Counted from the first letter of the stretch, positions 1 through 7,821 are shown. The stretch: DNA of 34,194 nt from Muribaculaceae bacterium (GCA_017399915.1 JAFQAS010000020.1:1-34194); one strand, 5' to 3'. Notes: a model not told the origin generated them from the sequence alone. A program made the numbers and translations.

Positions 1-447
1 ATTAGGAGGTAATAGGATTGAACCTGAATTGGTGATAGATATATTAAATTCCTTTGAGTGAGATAAATGGTCAGTACAAGATATTGAAATATCGAGCGGT
101 GTAGAGCATTTTGGGAAATTAAAATCTACACAAATTGAATCGCCGGTACTATCATTATGTTTTTGTTCTATGTTAATTCCGTCCCACCATATATCGAAAG
201 GGTATGGAGAATTGTCAATTTTATAAAACGAATCTGATAAATGGGTCATCTTACATCTCGCTAAAATAATGGGATCAGGATCCCATATATTTGACCCAAA
301 ATTCAATGAATAAATAAAATCAGTACCATTTATTTCTATTTTATATACTTGTGAATAGGAAGAATAAGTTCCATTATGATGATTGGCAAGACCTTTATTT
401 GCGGTCAAGAATAAACTTATTATCAAGAAATATTGTAATACTCTCAT
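1..447 (-). CDS. Unrecognised secreted protein, N-terminal part (cut by window edge)
   Basis: The frame is open from an ATG at 447 to position 1 (149 codons, no stop), so the C-terminus lies outside the window. The protein starts MRVLQYFLIISLFLTANKGLA, a typical short signal peptide with likely cleavage after Gly-Leu-Ala, so it is probably exported. The mature part is polar, rich in Asn, Ser, Asp and Ile, with several Cys (roughly residues 67, 107, 115 and 123) and short beta-like stretches such as VYKIEING and ICVDFNF. I do not recognise a family. Its AT-rich codon use and position next to a shared repeat element (531-641), also found upstream of an RHS remnant, hint at an accessory gene. 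That the gene is real is fairly certain; its function is unknown. Confidence 0.7.
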   Translation of the reverse strand, partial: MRVLQYFLIISLFLTANKGLANHHNGTYSSYSQVYKIEINGTDFIYSLNFGSNIWDPDPIILARCKMTHLSDSFYKIDNSPYPFDIWWDGINIEQKHNDSTGDSICVDFNFPKCSTPLDISISCTDHLSHSKEFNISITNSGSILLPPN

Positions 448-530
448 AGTTGTAGCTTGTATTGTTTTATCTCAGAAAAAGAACACTGATGTTTAACAAT
501 ATTATTCCTTTCGTCAACTCGTTATTTTTG

Positions 531-641
531 CAAATTAAAGGATTATTGCTCAATATATCAATGCTTTGAGCGGTGAAAATATTGCATGTTAGTAATTGTT
601 AACAAATGGGGGGGGGTAAATTTTACTTTTGTTTGCAGAGC
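531..641 (-). repeat. Conserved upstream element, copy A (contains a G9/C9 tract)
   Basis: About 110 bp resemble 10029-10140 at roughly 75-80% identity by eye. Both copies contain AACAAATG, a run of 8-9 G, then TAAATTTTACTTTTGT. In minus-strand sense both end with ATTG-N20-TTnATTTG, similar to the Bacteroidota -33/-7 promoter, and both lie upstream of a minus-strand reading frame (447 here, 10016 for the other copy). I read it as a shared promoter/leader module. The homopolymer is 9 long here and 8 in the other copy. The rest of the 448-658 gap shows no gene. Confidence 0.6.
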
Positions 642-658
642 AAGAGGGTATCCTTGTT

Positions 659-1372
659 TTATAGGATATCTAATGTGAAAGGTGCTTCTTCGTCGAGGGA
701 GTAGTTGAGGAAGTCGTTGAGAGGTTTTAGTAGGGAGAATCGCTCGGCGGCAATTTCAACCCAAGCGGGGTCGCGGAAGAATGCTTCTTTACAAGAGCAT
801 AGACGGCCATATTCTTTGAGTTTTAATAACTCGGCTTGTGGGTGTTCTTTGTCCCAGCCTTTGGGGACATTCTTAAGAGAGTCGCCAATCCACGAGGGGT
901 AGTGCTTGAGGAGTGTGGGATTGTTGATTATTTCCTCAAATTCTTCGATATTGTCGACGATGGCATGGCGAAGTTTGTTGAGCATAGCCGAGTCGGGGCA
1001 CCAGATGCCACCATACAGTCCCGAACCACCCCAAAGGTTTTCTTCGTCGATGCCCATGTGCAAGTAGAATCCGGCACGATGCGCTTTGCGTCCCCACGGA
1101 CTTATTGCTGCCGAGAAGAAAGTTTTGTAGGGCGATTTATCTTGCGAAAAACGAGTGTCGCGATAGAAGCGATAGGCACAAGTTTTGGCCGATTGTGAGG
1201 CTAATTGAGGCTCCCACGCAGCCATGAGTGAGATTAATCGGTCGAGATCTTCCATCCACAAGGCTCGCAGTTCGTCGTATTCGCCTTTGTGGGCGTGAAA
1301 CCATTCGCGGTAGTTGTTTGCCGCCACTTGGTGAAGGAAATCAAAGAGTCGATGGGTGTAGTATTGTGCCAT
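659..1372 (-). CDS. DUF2461 domain-containing protein (TIGR02453 type)
   Basis: This 237-residue protein matches the DUF2461 family over its full length. Visible hallmarks are the N-terminal FLHQVAANNYREWFHAHK segment, the central YRFYRDTRFSQDKSPYKTFF block, and GFYLHMGIDEENLWGGSGLYG. The biochemical role of the family is not known to me; members are soluble cytoplasmic proteins of about 220-230 residues, so this one has the usual length. It is the last gene of the psd-pssA-DUF4834-MmcQ-DUF2461 run and begins only 7 nt after the mmcQ-like gene, so it is probably co-transcribed. No convincing terminator is visible between its stop and the repeat at 531-641. Confidence 0.85.
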   Translation of the reverse strand: MAQYYTHRLFDFLHQVAANNYREWFHAHKGEYDELRALWMEDLDRLISLMAAWEPQLASQSAKTCAYRFYRDTRFSQDKSPYKTFFSAAISPWGRKAHRAGFYLHMGIDEENLWGGSGLYGGIWCPDSAMLNKLRHAIVDNIEEFEEIINNPTLLKHYPSWIGDSLKNVPKGWDKEHPQAELLKLKEYGRLCSCKEAFFRDPAWVEIAAERFSLLKPLNDFLNYSLDEEAPFTLDIL

Positions 1373-1379
1373 GGGTGGG

Positions 1380-1733
1380 TTATTTTATGTTTAATTCGTC
1401 TTTTGTTTTGCGTGGAAGTTTTGCCATAACCAAGTCGTAGGAGTGAGCCACAAGCTCTTTAATGAACGAGTGAGATAGCGAGCCGGTGAGGTCGATTTGG
1501 TTCCAATGCTTTTTATTCATGTGCCATGCCGCATTTATTTCGGGGTAGCGTTCACGCAGTTCGATAGCTCGCTCAGGGTCGCATTTCACCAATATGAAGT
1601 GGGGCTTTTCGAGGGGGTAGAGAGCAAACATTTTGCCCCCGACTTTAAACACGAGTGTAGAGTCGTCGAAGGGGAATGTGGCTTGGGCATAAGGAAATTC
1701 CATGCACATTGCATATACCTCTTCTGAGTTCAT
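1380..1733 (-). CDS. MmcQ/YjbR family protein
   Basis: At 117 residues this has the normal length for the MmcQ/YjbR (DUF419) family, small cytoplasmic proteins with a CyaY-like fold and suspected DNA binding. Seen here are the N-terminal PYAQATFPFDDSTLVFKVGGKMFAL block, PHFILVKCDPERAIELRERYPEI, and the conserved HMNKKHWNQIDL segment. The start ATG at 1733 follows the DUF4834 stop by 25 nt and its stop is 7 nt from the DUF2461 start, consistent with one operon. The physiological role in Bacteroidales is unclear; the link to phospholipid genes may be only co-transcription. Confidence 0.87.
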   Translation of the reverse strand: MNSEEVYAMCMEFPYAQATFPFDDSTLVFKVGGKMFALYPLEKPHFILVKCDPERAIELRERYPEINAAWHMNKKHWNQIDLTGSLSHSFIKELVAHSYDLVMAKLPRKTKDELNIK

Positions 1734-1758
1734 TGTGTGGCGTGGATTATGGTGTTAG

Positions 1759-2100
1759 CTACTTGATTTCTTCCCACTCGGCATCGGTGATGAGTGGTTC
1801 ATCTTTGATGCGTGAAGATTTTTTTGTGGAGCCTTGGTGGGGATTGGCTGATGATTGTGTAGAGCCGTTCACCTCTTCAAAGTCAACATATTCGCCCATT
1901 GATTTGCGACGCTGGCGATGTTGCTGACGTCGTTGCTGCGATTCGTATTCCTCGGCTCGTTGTTGCTGTTGCTTGTGGAACTCAGAGAAGGCTTTTTTAG
2001 CCGTTTTCTGAGCTGTATAAATCTTCCACCCCAATTTTATAACCGGGAACAGAAGGAAGAATATTATCAATAGAATAAAAAGAGTGCCCAAAGATGCCAT
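1759..2100 (-). CDS. DUF4834 family small membrane protein
   Basis: This 113-residue protein has one N-terminal transmembrane helix (about residues 4-24, LGTLFILLIIFFLLFPVIKLG) followed by a strongly charged, Gln/Arg-rich stretch (QQQQRAEEYESQQRRQQHRQRR, about residues 44-65) likely to form a coiled coil. It ends with the short motif LITDAEWEEIK. The arrangement and motif match DUF4834, a family I know mainly from Bacteroidales. It starts 42 nt after pssA stops. Its conserved place behind the phosphatidylethanolamine genes suggests a membrane role tied to phospholipid synthesis, but that is inference. Confidence 0.8.
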   Translation of the reverse strand: MASLGTLFILLIIFFLLFPVIKLGWKIYTAQKTAKKAFSEFHKQQQQRAEEYESQQRRQQHRQRRKSMGEYVDFEEVNGSTQSSANPHQGSTKKSSRIKDEPLITDAEWEEIK

Positions 2101-2142
2101 TTTTCAAAATAGTAGATTGATAAATAATAAGGTAGATTGCAG

Positions 2143-2847
2143 TTATTTTATATTTTTGCGAGAGAATATTGATAGCAATATGTATAAAATAATCTCATAT
2201 GCCAATCCGCAAATTCCAAAGAAAATAACAAACAATATGGCTGCAAGGATTATGATATATCTCTTAATATTCTCTTTCAAATTGAGATTGTGGAATTTAA
2301 GAGAGTACATCTTGATAGGTGCAACCATTAATAACGACATGATTATCAATGCGATAATCACCGCTGTGTCGCCGGGATATCCGAATTTGTAGATTAATGC
2401 ACTCGCACCAATCCAAAATATTGCGTTAGCAGGGATAGGTAGGCCAATAAAGGTGTCGGTTTGGCGGTCGTCGACATTGAAACGAGCAAGACGTATAGCA
2501 CCAAACACGGCAATCGCCAAGGCGGCATATGCCGAATATGATGCACCATTATGGAAAGTCATGGTGTTATACATGAGCATCGCCGGAGCCACGCCAAAGC
2601 TGATGAGATCGGAGAGTGAGTCGAGTTCCTTGCCAATGTTTGAGGTGGCATGAAGCAAACGCGCTGCCGCACCATCGAAGAAGTCGAAAATGGCAGCTGC
2701 ACCAATGAGGATATATACTAATTCATAGCCTTTGAATGCCCCAAAAGTTTCTTGAGAATGAAATGCGAAGATACAAGCCACACAACCCGATAGGAGGTTG
2801 AGACATGTAATGGCATTAGGTATATTGGCTTTGATTTTTTTAATCAT
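2143..2847 (-). CDS. pssA: CDP-diacylglycerol--serine O-phosphatidyltransferase
   Basis: It makes phosphatidylserine from CDP-diacylglycerol and L-serine in the inner membrane, the step before Psd. The complete CDP-alcohol phosphotransferase signature is visible: Asp58-Gly59-x2-Ala62-Arg63-x8-Gly72-x3-Asp76-x3-Asp80. The 234 residues contain about seven to eight hydrophobic segments, typical for the integral-membrane type II enzyme. The gene overlaps the end of psd by 8 nt, implying translational coupling, and DUF4834 follows. The C-terminus is AT-rich and loosely hydrophobic (YIIILAAILFVIFFGI), as in other Bacteroidales enzymes. Confidence 0.95.
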   Translation of the reverse strand: MIKKIKANIPNAITCLNLLSGCVACIFAFHSQETFGAFKGYELVYILIGAAAIFDFFDGAAARLLHATSNIGKELDSLSDLISFGVAPAMLMYNTMTFHNGASYSAYAALAIAVFGAIRLARFNVDDRQTDTFIGLPIPANAIFWIGASALIYKFGYPGDTAVIIALIIMSLLMVAPIKMYSLKFHNLNLKENIKRYIIILAAILFVIFFGICGLAYEIILYILLSIFSRKNIK

Positions 2848-3520
2848 TTTTTCGTGGTTTTAGGCGGGCCACTTCGGTGATGCCGCCAGTGGTGATGTCG
2901 CCTATTTTTACATTAATTTCAGTATCGAGAGGGAGATATAAATCGACACGAGAACCAAATTTAATGAATCCCATGTGGTCTTCAATCGAGGCTTCATCGC
3001 CGGGTTGGGCATATGTCACAATGCGTCGAGCCATTGCTCCTGCCACTTGGCGCATAAGTATTTCATGTCCGTCTTTAGTGCGAATCACTACTGTAGAGCG
3101 TTCGTTTTCGGTGCTTGATTTAGGAAGGTAAGCAGCCATGAAGCGACCGGGGTGATGTTTTGAGAATACAACTTCGCCATCAACAGGGAACCAGTTGGCA
3201 TGCACATTGAAAATGCTCATGAACACCGATAGTTGAATCACCTCGCGGTGTAGATATTCGTCTTCAAATGTGCGTTCAAGAGCCACAACCTTACCGTCGG
3301 CACTTGCCACCACCACATTTTCGCGATTTCCTGTGAAATTGCGACGTGGAGAACGGAAGAAATTAACTACCAACAACCAAAGGATTGCTGATATTGCCGA
3401 GATTGTGATGTTGAGAGCCAAACAATCCACATATAGCCATAAAGGGATATTGATTGCTAATAAGGCTATTAGCAATATTATAATAATATTTGTTCCTTCG
3501 TGGTGGATTTTTACTCTCAT
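2840..3520 (-). CDS. psd: Phosphatidylserine decarboxylase proenzyme (short type)
   Basis: It decarboxylates phosphatidylserine to phosphatidylethanolamine. The 226-residue length fits the short PSD-A-like class common in Bacteroidota. The self-cleavage site is visible as KFGSRVDLYLP, with Gly189-Ser190; Ser190 should become the pyruvoyl cofactor, giving a large beta chain and a small alpha chain of about 37 residues. The conserved histidines in QLSVFMSIFNVHANW (about 96-110) and the Pro-Gly-Arg-Phe block (124-127) are present. An N-terminal hydrophobic region (about 10-55) anchors it to the membrane. It is the first gene of its operon, with a clear promoter at 3550-3581. Confidence 0.95.
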   Translation of the reverse strand: MRVKIHHEGTNIIIILLIALLAINIPLWLYVDCLALNITISAISAILWLLVVNFFRSPRRNFTGNRENVVVASADGKVVALERTFEDEYLHREVIQLSVFMSIFNVHANWFPVDGEVVFSKHHPGRFMAAYLPKSSTENERSTVVIRTKDGHEILMRQVAGAMARRIVTYAQPGDEASIEDHMGFIKFGSRVDLYLPLDTEINVKIGDITTGGITEVARLKPRKND

Positions 3521-3549
3521 TGGGTCTTTTTAGTATTTATATCAATATG

Positions 3550-3581
3550 CAAAGATATATTAAAATTTTAAGAAGTCCAAA
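3550..3581 (-). promoter_or_regulatory. Promoter of the psd-pssA operon
   Basis: Minus-strand -7 box TATCTTTG (3550-3557) and -33 box TTTG (3578-3581) are separated by 20 nt, a full match to the Bacteroidota consensus. It lies about 30 nt upstream of the psd ATG. Confidence 0.8.
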
Positions 3582-3621
3582 GAGAGAGGCGATTTTTTTA
3601 GAAAATGTATAGGAGAGGATA

Positions 3622-3669
3622 TAAAAAAAAGAATGAGTAAAGAAACAAAATGTTTACTGTTACTCATTC
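3622..3669 (-). terminator. Rho-independent terminator after tRNA-Asp
   Basis: GAATGAGTAA pairs perfectly with TTACTCATTC across an approximately 19-nt loop, followed on the minus strand by a run of eight T. It lies 15 nt past the tRNA 3' end. Confidence 0.85.
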
Positions 3670-3683
3670 TCCTCTCTCCTCTG

Positions 3684-3757
3684 CGGTATGGACGGGACTC
3701 GAACCCGCGACCCCCTGCGTGACAGGCAGGTATTCTAACCAGCTGAACTACCACACC
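3684..3757 (-). tRNA. tRNA-Asp (GTC)
   Basis: This 74-nt cloverleaf has acceptor strands GGTGTGG/CCATACC, D arm TAGTTCAGCTGGTTAGAA, anticodon loop CTGTCAC with anticodon GTC, and T arm GCGGGTTCGAGTCCCGT. Discriminator is G, as usual for Asp. CCA is not encoded. It has its own promoter (3802-3833) and terminator (3622-3669). Confidence 0.96.
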
Positions 3758-3801
3758 AGATTTTTTTGAGGTGCATAGCGGTTATTGCCGTTTTGCGAGT
3801 G

Positions 3802-3833
3802 CAAAGATAATGCGAGTTTTTATTCTGTGCAAA
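3802..3833 (-). promoter_or_regulatory. Promoter of tRNA-Asp
   Basis: Minus-strand -33 TTTG (3830-3833), 20-nt spacer, -7 TATCTTTG (3802-3809). The same perfect arrangement precedes the other two tRNA genes in the window. Confidence 0.8.
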
Positions 3834-3940
3834 TATTTTTCAAAAAAAATGCGATTTTTTTCAATTTTCTTTGATTTGAGTCCTTAAAAAAGGTGTTTTT
3901 TGAGAAATATAGATGAAAATCGTTTTAATTTATCAATGAA

Positions 3941-3980
3941 AAAATATCGGGCTGACTGTTTTGGCAACCCGATATTTTTC
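3941..3980 (-). terminator. Terminator after the AAA+ ATPase gene
   Basis: Inverted repeat AAATATCGGG...CCCGATATTT with a loop of about 16 nt, ending in a T run on the minus strand, lies 10 nt past the stop of the 3991-5949 gene. Confidence 0.8.
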
Positions 3981-3990
3981 AAAAAAACTG

Positions 3991-5949
3991 TTAAAGTTGA
4001 AACCCGATGCGACGGTGGTTGACGGAGGTGCAAATGGGTTTGGGAATGTCGCACTCCAAAATCGTGGTAAGGTCGTTTGTGGAGCGGGTGTCGATGATGC
4101 GAGAGGCCATTGCCGGAATGATATTGGTTTGAATTAGGTTCATCACATGGCGGGCGTTGCCAAATGATTCGTTGCGCGAGAGGTAATCGGCGTTAAGTCG
4201 TAGCGACAACGCTTGTCGAGCCTCATTGGATAAGGTGTAATTGTTTTTGGCGAGATAGCTCTCGGCAATTTCCATCAACTCCGACTCGTTAAAGTCGTCA
4301 AACGTGTATATGTTCGACTCGGGAATGCGTGATTTCAATCCGGGGTTGATTTCATAGAGGCGTTGGGTTTGTTGGGGATATCCCGCCAAAATCAACATCC
4401 AGTCGCGGTCGTTTTCGTCCGACAGCTTGGTGAGCAGTGTGTCGATAACATGTCGGCCGGGGTCGCGTGGGTCATGCTCGTCGAGGAGCTGGTAAGCCTC
4501 ATCGATGAAGAGTATTCCTCCGCGCGCTTCCTCCAAAGCCTCCAAGGTGTTTTCGCATTCCGAACTATAGTATCGACCCAATAGAGAGGACCGTTCACGC
4601 ACCACTACATGCCCTTTCGATAGTAAGCCTGCATCGGCGAGCATCTGCCCCAATGCTTTGGCTACGGTGGTTTTGCCGGTGCCCGGCGAGCCTAAAAACA
4701 TGGCGTGTAGTGGAATGTTGAAGGTGGGCAATCCATTGAGTGAGCGTAGTTTGGAGAAATCGATGATTTTTTTGTAGCCATGAAGCTTCTCTTTTACCGA
4801 CTTCAATCCGGTCAATTCGTCAAGATTTTCCCAACTGTTTTTGTGTTTCTTGGCGGGTTGATACTTGTATGTGGTAAGTTTCCTTTTTTGGGGTTGGCTG
4901 TTAAAAAACGTATTGTCGTCATCGTCGCCCTTATCCCATGAGGTGTCGGCCATATCTTCTTTATCAAGTTCAGCGGCCATCAAATCGAAAAAATCATCGA
5001 TCAACTCATCTACGTTTTTAGGGTCGTAGTGTTTAATGGTGGAGTGGAAACGCTTTTCTCCATCGATATGCTCGTAATTGTATAATGGAGAAAGACCATC
5101 ATTGGCTTCTTTCCACGACCCTTTTTTCTCGGTTTCACAAGTGTTGAAAAGAAAACCGGCGATAGGGGAGCCCAAAAGGCGGAGCTCGGCATAATGCACG
5201 CCTTTGTCGGCGAGAGAGAAGTGTTCTTTGACGAAAAACTCGTTTTTATTAAGGCCGGGCTCGTTTTCGTTTTCGATTTTAATCTCATGTTTATTGAAAG
5301 TGGGTGGTAGGATTGAGCTTTCGATATGTCCGTCGGGATAATGTAACATTATCTCAAGCTCTTGCATGAGAGGGGCGGAGGGGTCGAGTAGCGTGTAGCC
5401 GTGAAATGATATACATGGCCAAGGGGTGAGTTTGGGGTTAATCTCGATGTAACTCGTGCATTTGCGAGTGATGAGAGCATCTTCGATTTTTAGCCCTTCG
5501 CATGGCATATCGGGGAACTCTGCCAAATCAAACACGCTGAATTCGTAGGCTCCTAAAGTGATGTTTTCCGATTCGTTAAAAACTATCACTTTGAATTTGT
5601 CGAAGCTGTCGAAGTCGGTGTATTCAAAGGGGATTTCCTTTGTGTAGCTTTTAGAGGTTGTCGCTTTGGGCAGATAGGCGTAGAACGAGTCCTTTTGCAA
5701 CTCTTTGCCGCTTGCCGCTTCAATAACCGTGATTGATATTTGTTGGCGTATGCCGGTTTTTTCGAGTCGCTCTTCGGTGGTTTCTTTGTGGAATGTTAAA
5801 TCCACAAAGAGTAAGCAGGTGTAAGTGTCGATGGGGAATACGTGTCGTTGGTTCCAATGCTTAGCCTTTAGTTCGGTGTCGAAGTCAAGCATTGTATTGA
5901 GGGGACAAACACTGAGGTTTGTCAAGTTTAGTCTTGTTGGATTTTTCAT
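3991..5949 (-). CDS. CbbX/SpoVK-like AAA+ ATPase with a novel N-terminal region
   Basis: In this 652-residue protein, residues about 375-625 form a classical AAA+ module of the CbbX/CfxQ/SpoVK group. Walker A is GSPGTGKT (420-427), Walker B ILFIDEA (479-485), an arginine-finger-like GLKSRIP lies at 537-543, and sensor-2-like GNARHV at 597-602. It should form an ATP-driven hexameric remodelling machine. The first approximately 300 residues are beta-rich and I do not recognise them; they may bind the substrate. An acidic linker (KGDDDDN, about 340-346) joins the halves. No signal peptide or membrane segment is seen, so it is cytoplasmic. A strong promoter lies about 500 nt upstream (6467-6497), leaving a long structured leader. 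The substrate is unknown. Confidence 0.88.
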   Translation of the reverse strand: MKNPTRLNLTNLSVCPLNTMLDFDTELKAKHWNQRHVFPIDTYTCLLFVDLTFHKETTEERLEKTGIRQQISITVIEAASGKELQKDSFYAYLPKATTSKSYTKEIPFEYTDFDSFDKFKVIVFNESENITLGAYEFSVFDLAEFPDMPCEGLKIEDALITRKCTSYIEINPKLTPWPCISFHGYTLLDPSAPLMQELEIMLHYPDGHIESSILPPTFNKHEIKIENENEPGLNKNEFFVKEHFSLADKGVHYAELRLLGSPIAGFLFNTCETEKKGSWKEANDGLSPLYNYEHIDGEKRFHSTIKHYDPKNVDELIDDFFDLMAAELDKEDMADTSWDKGDDDDNTFFNSQPQKRKLTTYKYQPAKKHKNSWENLDELTGLKSVKEKLHGYKKIIDFSKLRSLNGLPTFNIPLHAMFLGSPGTGKTTVAKALGQMLADAGLLSKGHVVVRERSSLLGRYYSSECENTLEALEEARGGILFIDEAYQLLDEHDPRDPGRHVIDTLLTKLSDENDRDWMLILAGYPQQTQRLYEINPGLKSRIPESNIYTFDDFNESELMEIAESYLAKNNYTLSNEARQALSLRLNADYLSRNESFGNARHVMNLIQTNIIPAMASRIIDTRSTNDLTTILECDIPKPICTSVNHRRIGFQL

Positions 5950-6028
5950 AATGATTACAGTTTTAATTTATAAAAGTTGTTGTTTTTAAGTGAAAAAAGT
6001 GTGTAAGTGTTTGTGTGATGCGATATTC

Positions 6029-6325
6029 GCGTCTTTGCAGACGCTTGAGAGAGAGCCGTAGACCCGGGGGTATCGCTTTGCTCTACCCTCGGTTACTCAT
6101 ACGCTTCGCTTTCTCGTGCTTCGCACGGCTGCTGAGAGTGGTGGGCAGGGCTTACCACCATATATCGGGAGCCTTCTCCCGATGTGCGCAATTCCAAAAT
6201 GTCAAAGTACGACAAGTCTACGGCATGTCGAAGTGTATCGACACACCAATGGCTGTCATCGTCTTTTTCTTTGATTTTTTAGTAGGGGGACAACAAGATT
6301 TCGCCCCTTTAACTCAAAATCAAAG
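6029..6325. repeat. Hairpin-array element in the leader of the AAA+ gene
   Basis: The 620-nt gap between 5949 and 6573 holds no convincing gene but a tight series of inverted repeats: GCGTCT/AGACGC (6029-6044), GGGTA/TACCC (6068-6088), CGTGC/GCACG (6115-6127), TGGTGG/CCACCA (6139-6160), ATCGGGA/TCCCGAT (6164-6183), TGTCGA/TCGACA (6226-6243) and CTTTGATTTT/AAAATCAAAG (6269-6325). In addition GCGCAATTCC (6186-6195) and GGAATTGCGC (6361-6370) form a long-range inverted pair bounding 185 bp. The GC content is clearly above that of the flanks. It resembles a dispersed REP/MITE-like element; a structured 5' leader RNA is the alternative. Confidence 0.6.
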
Positions 6326-6466
6326 GAGGCAATGTTGCCAATAGAAAGATTTGTAAATAGGGAATTGCGCCATAGCTGTTAAAAAAAGGATTAAAATAGA
6401 TTAAAACTGTAATAAAAAATTATTGATTTTTAGTGTGTAAAAATTGAGCTATTATCCGCATCGATG

Positions 6467-6497
6467 CAAAGGTAGAGATTGTTTTGATATTTGCAAA
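6467..6497 (-). promoter_or_regulatory. Promoter directed toward the AAA+ gene
   Basis: Minus-strand -33 TTTG (6494-6497), 19-nt spacer, -7 TACCTTTG (6467-6474). It lies after the asnA terminator, so its transcript would run through the hairpin array into the gene starting at 5949, with a leader of about 500 nt. Confidence 0.75.
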
Positions 6498-6507
6498 GAA
6501 AAAAGCA

Positions 6508-6546
6508 AAAAAAATACTGCCGAGGCTTTTTGCTCGACAGTATTTC
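6508..6546 (-). terminator. Terminator of asnA
   Basis: Minus-strand stem AAATACTGTCGAG/CTCGGCAGTATTT (one G-T pair) is followed by a T-rich tail. It lies about 27 nt past the asnA stop. Confidence 0.8.
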
Positions 6547-6572
6547 TTTTATGGATATGTTTTTATAGATGT

Positions 6573-7607
6573 TTAAATCAATTCAATGCCGGCTGCTTGG
6601 CATTGTGCAATTTGTTCTTCGGGCCAGATGCTGGCTTGCACTTCGCCCACATGGGCTTTTTGGAGGAGGAACATGCACAAGCGGCTTTGTCCTATACCTC
6701 CGCCAATCGAAGAGGGTAGCTCGCCGTTGAGCAACATTTGGTGGAAACGATATTGTGAGCGTTCTTCGCAGCCACGAGCTTTGAGCTGTTGCTTGAGCGA
6801 CTCTGGCTCTACGCGTATTCCCATTGAAGATAGTTCAAATGGACATTCAAGGATGGGGTTCCAGAATATCATATCGCCGTTCAAACCGGTATATCCGTCG
6901 GAGTTGGGGGTAATCCAGTCGTCATAGTCGGGGGCGCGACCGTCGTGTGGTTCGCCGTTTGACAATGGATTGCCTATGCCAATGAGGAAGATTGCGCCAT
7001 ATTTCTTGGCTGCGGCAGCCTCGCGATCTTTGGCGTCAAGGTCGGGGAACTCTTGCAACAGTTCTTCGGCATGTATAAATTTTATCTCTTCGGGAAGCAC
7101 AGGTGTGATGTGTGGGAAACTGCGATAAATCATCTGCTCGGTTTCGCGCACAGCATTATATATCTTCACTACGGTTTCTTTGAGATAAGTGAGGGTGCGA
7201 TCTTCGGGGGTGATGGTTTGTTCCCAGTCCCATTGGTCAACATATAGAGAGTGGAGATTGTCGAGATCCTCGCAAGCGCGAATGGCGTTCATGTCGGTGT
7301 AAAGACCATACCCGGGAGCGATGTCATATGCTCCGAGCTTGGTGCGTTTCCACTTTGCGAGAGAGTGAACCACTTCGGCAGGGCTGTTATTCATACATTG
7401 GATATTAAACGTAACCGCTTTTTCGATGCCGTTGAGGTCGTCGTTGAGACCGGTGCCCGATAAAACGAATAGCGGAGCAGTGACACGGCGCAAGTTAAGA
7501 GCCGTAGCCAATTTTTCTTGGAAAGCCTCCTTGATGTCTTTAATAGCCACCTCGGTGGTTTCGGGGAGGAGCTTACGTTTGTATTTCTTTGGTATGATAA
7601 GAGCCAT
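6573..7607 (-). CDS. asnA: Aspartate--ammonia ligase (ammonia-dependent asparagine synthetase)
   Basis: AsnA converts aspartate, ammonia and ATP to asparagine, AMP and pyrophosphate in the cytoplasm. The 344 residues match the family length (about 330-345). Visible motifs are the N-terminal ALNLRRVTAPLFVLSGTGLNDDLNG block, VHSLAKWKRTKLG, QWDWE, and the C-terminal GGGIGQSRLCMFLLQKAHVGEVQASIWP, the class-II-synthetase-like motif 3 shared with AspRS. It is monocistronic: its own perfect promoter lies at 7637-7669 and a terminator at 6508-6546. Confidence 0.97.
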   Translation of the reverse strand: MALIIPKKYKRKLLPETTEVAIKDIKEAFQEKLATALNLRRVTAPLFVLSGTGLNDDLNGIEKAVTFNIQCMNNSPAEVVHSLAKWKRTKLGAYDIAPGYGLYTDMNAIRACEDLDNLHSLYVDQWDWEQTITPEDRTLTYLKETVVKIYNAVRETEQMIYRSFPHITPVLPEEIKFIHAEELLQEFPDLDAKDREAAAAKKYGAIFLIGIGNPLSNGEPHDGRAPDYDDWITPNSDGYTGLNGDMIFWNPILECPFELSSMGIRVEPESLKQQLKARGCEERSQYRFHQMLLNGELPSSIGGGIGQSRLCMFLLQKAHVGEVQASIWPEEQIAQCQAAGIELI

Positions 7608-7636
7608 AATTATGCTTTAATTTCAAGTTTGGACTG

Positions 7637-7669
7637 CAAAGATAGTACAAATTTCTTGAATAACGCAAA
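7637..7669 (-). promoter_or_regulatory. Promoter of asnA
   Basis: Minus-strand -33 TTTG (7666-7669), 21-nt spacer, -7 TATCTTTG (7637-7644), about 30 nt before the ATG. Confidence 0.8.
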
Positions 7670-7771
7670 TTTTTCTTGCAAAATGATATAAATTTTATGT
7701 TTTTCACTGTCTAACTGCACAAAAATCGCATAAATATCCTCTCAGATTGAAAAATAATTTGGAGCGAAACC

Positions 7772-7808
7772 AAACGACTGCCTAACTTTTGTTGTTAGAC
7801 AGCCGTTT
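7772..7808 (-). terminator. Hairpin downstream of the LRR gene, possible terminator
   Basis: On the minus strand AAACGGCTGTCTAAC pairs with GTTAGGCAGTCGTTT over 15 positions including two G-U pairs, around a 7-nt loop. There is only a weak T tail. It lies about 210 nt after the LRR stop, beyond the direct repeat; a terminator is likely but not certain. Confidence 0.5.
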
Positions 7809-7821
7809 GCTATTAGGTATT

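Noticed and set aside
3560..3754. Minus-strand reading frame of 64 codons
   Set aside because: It runs through tRNA-Asp and its terminator; the cloverleaf explains the sequence.
6015..6344. Plus-strand frame of 109 codons in the hairpin array
   Set aside because: Composition follows the inverted repeats, there is no domain and no plus-strand promoter; treated as repeat sequence.
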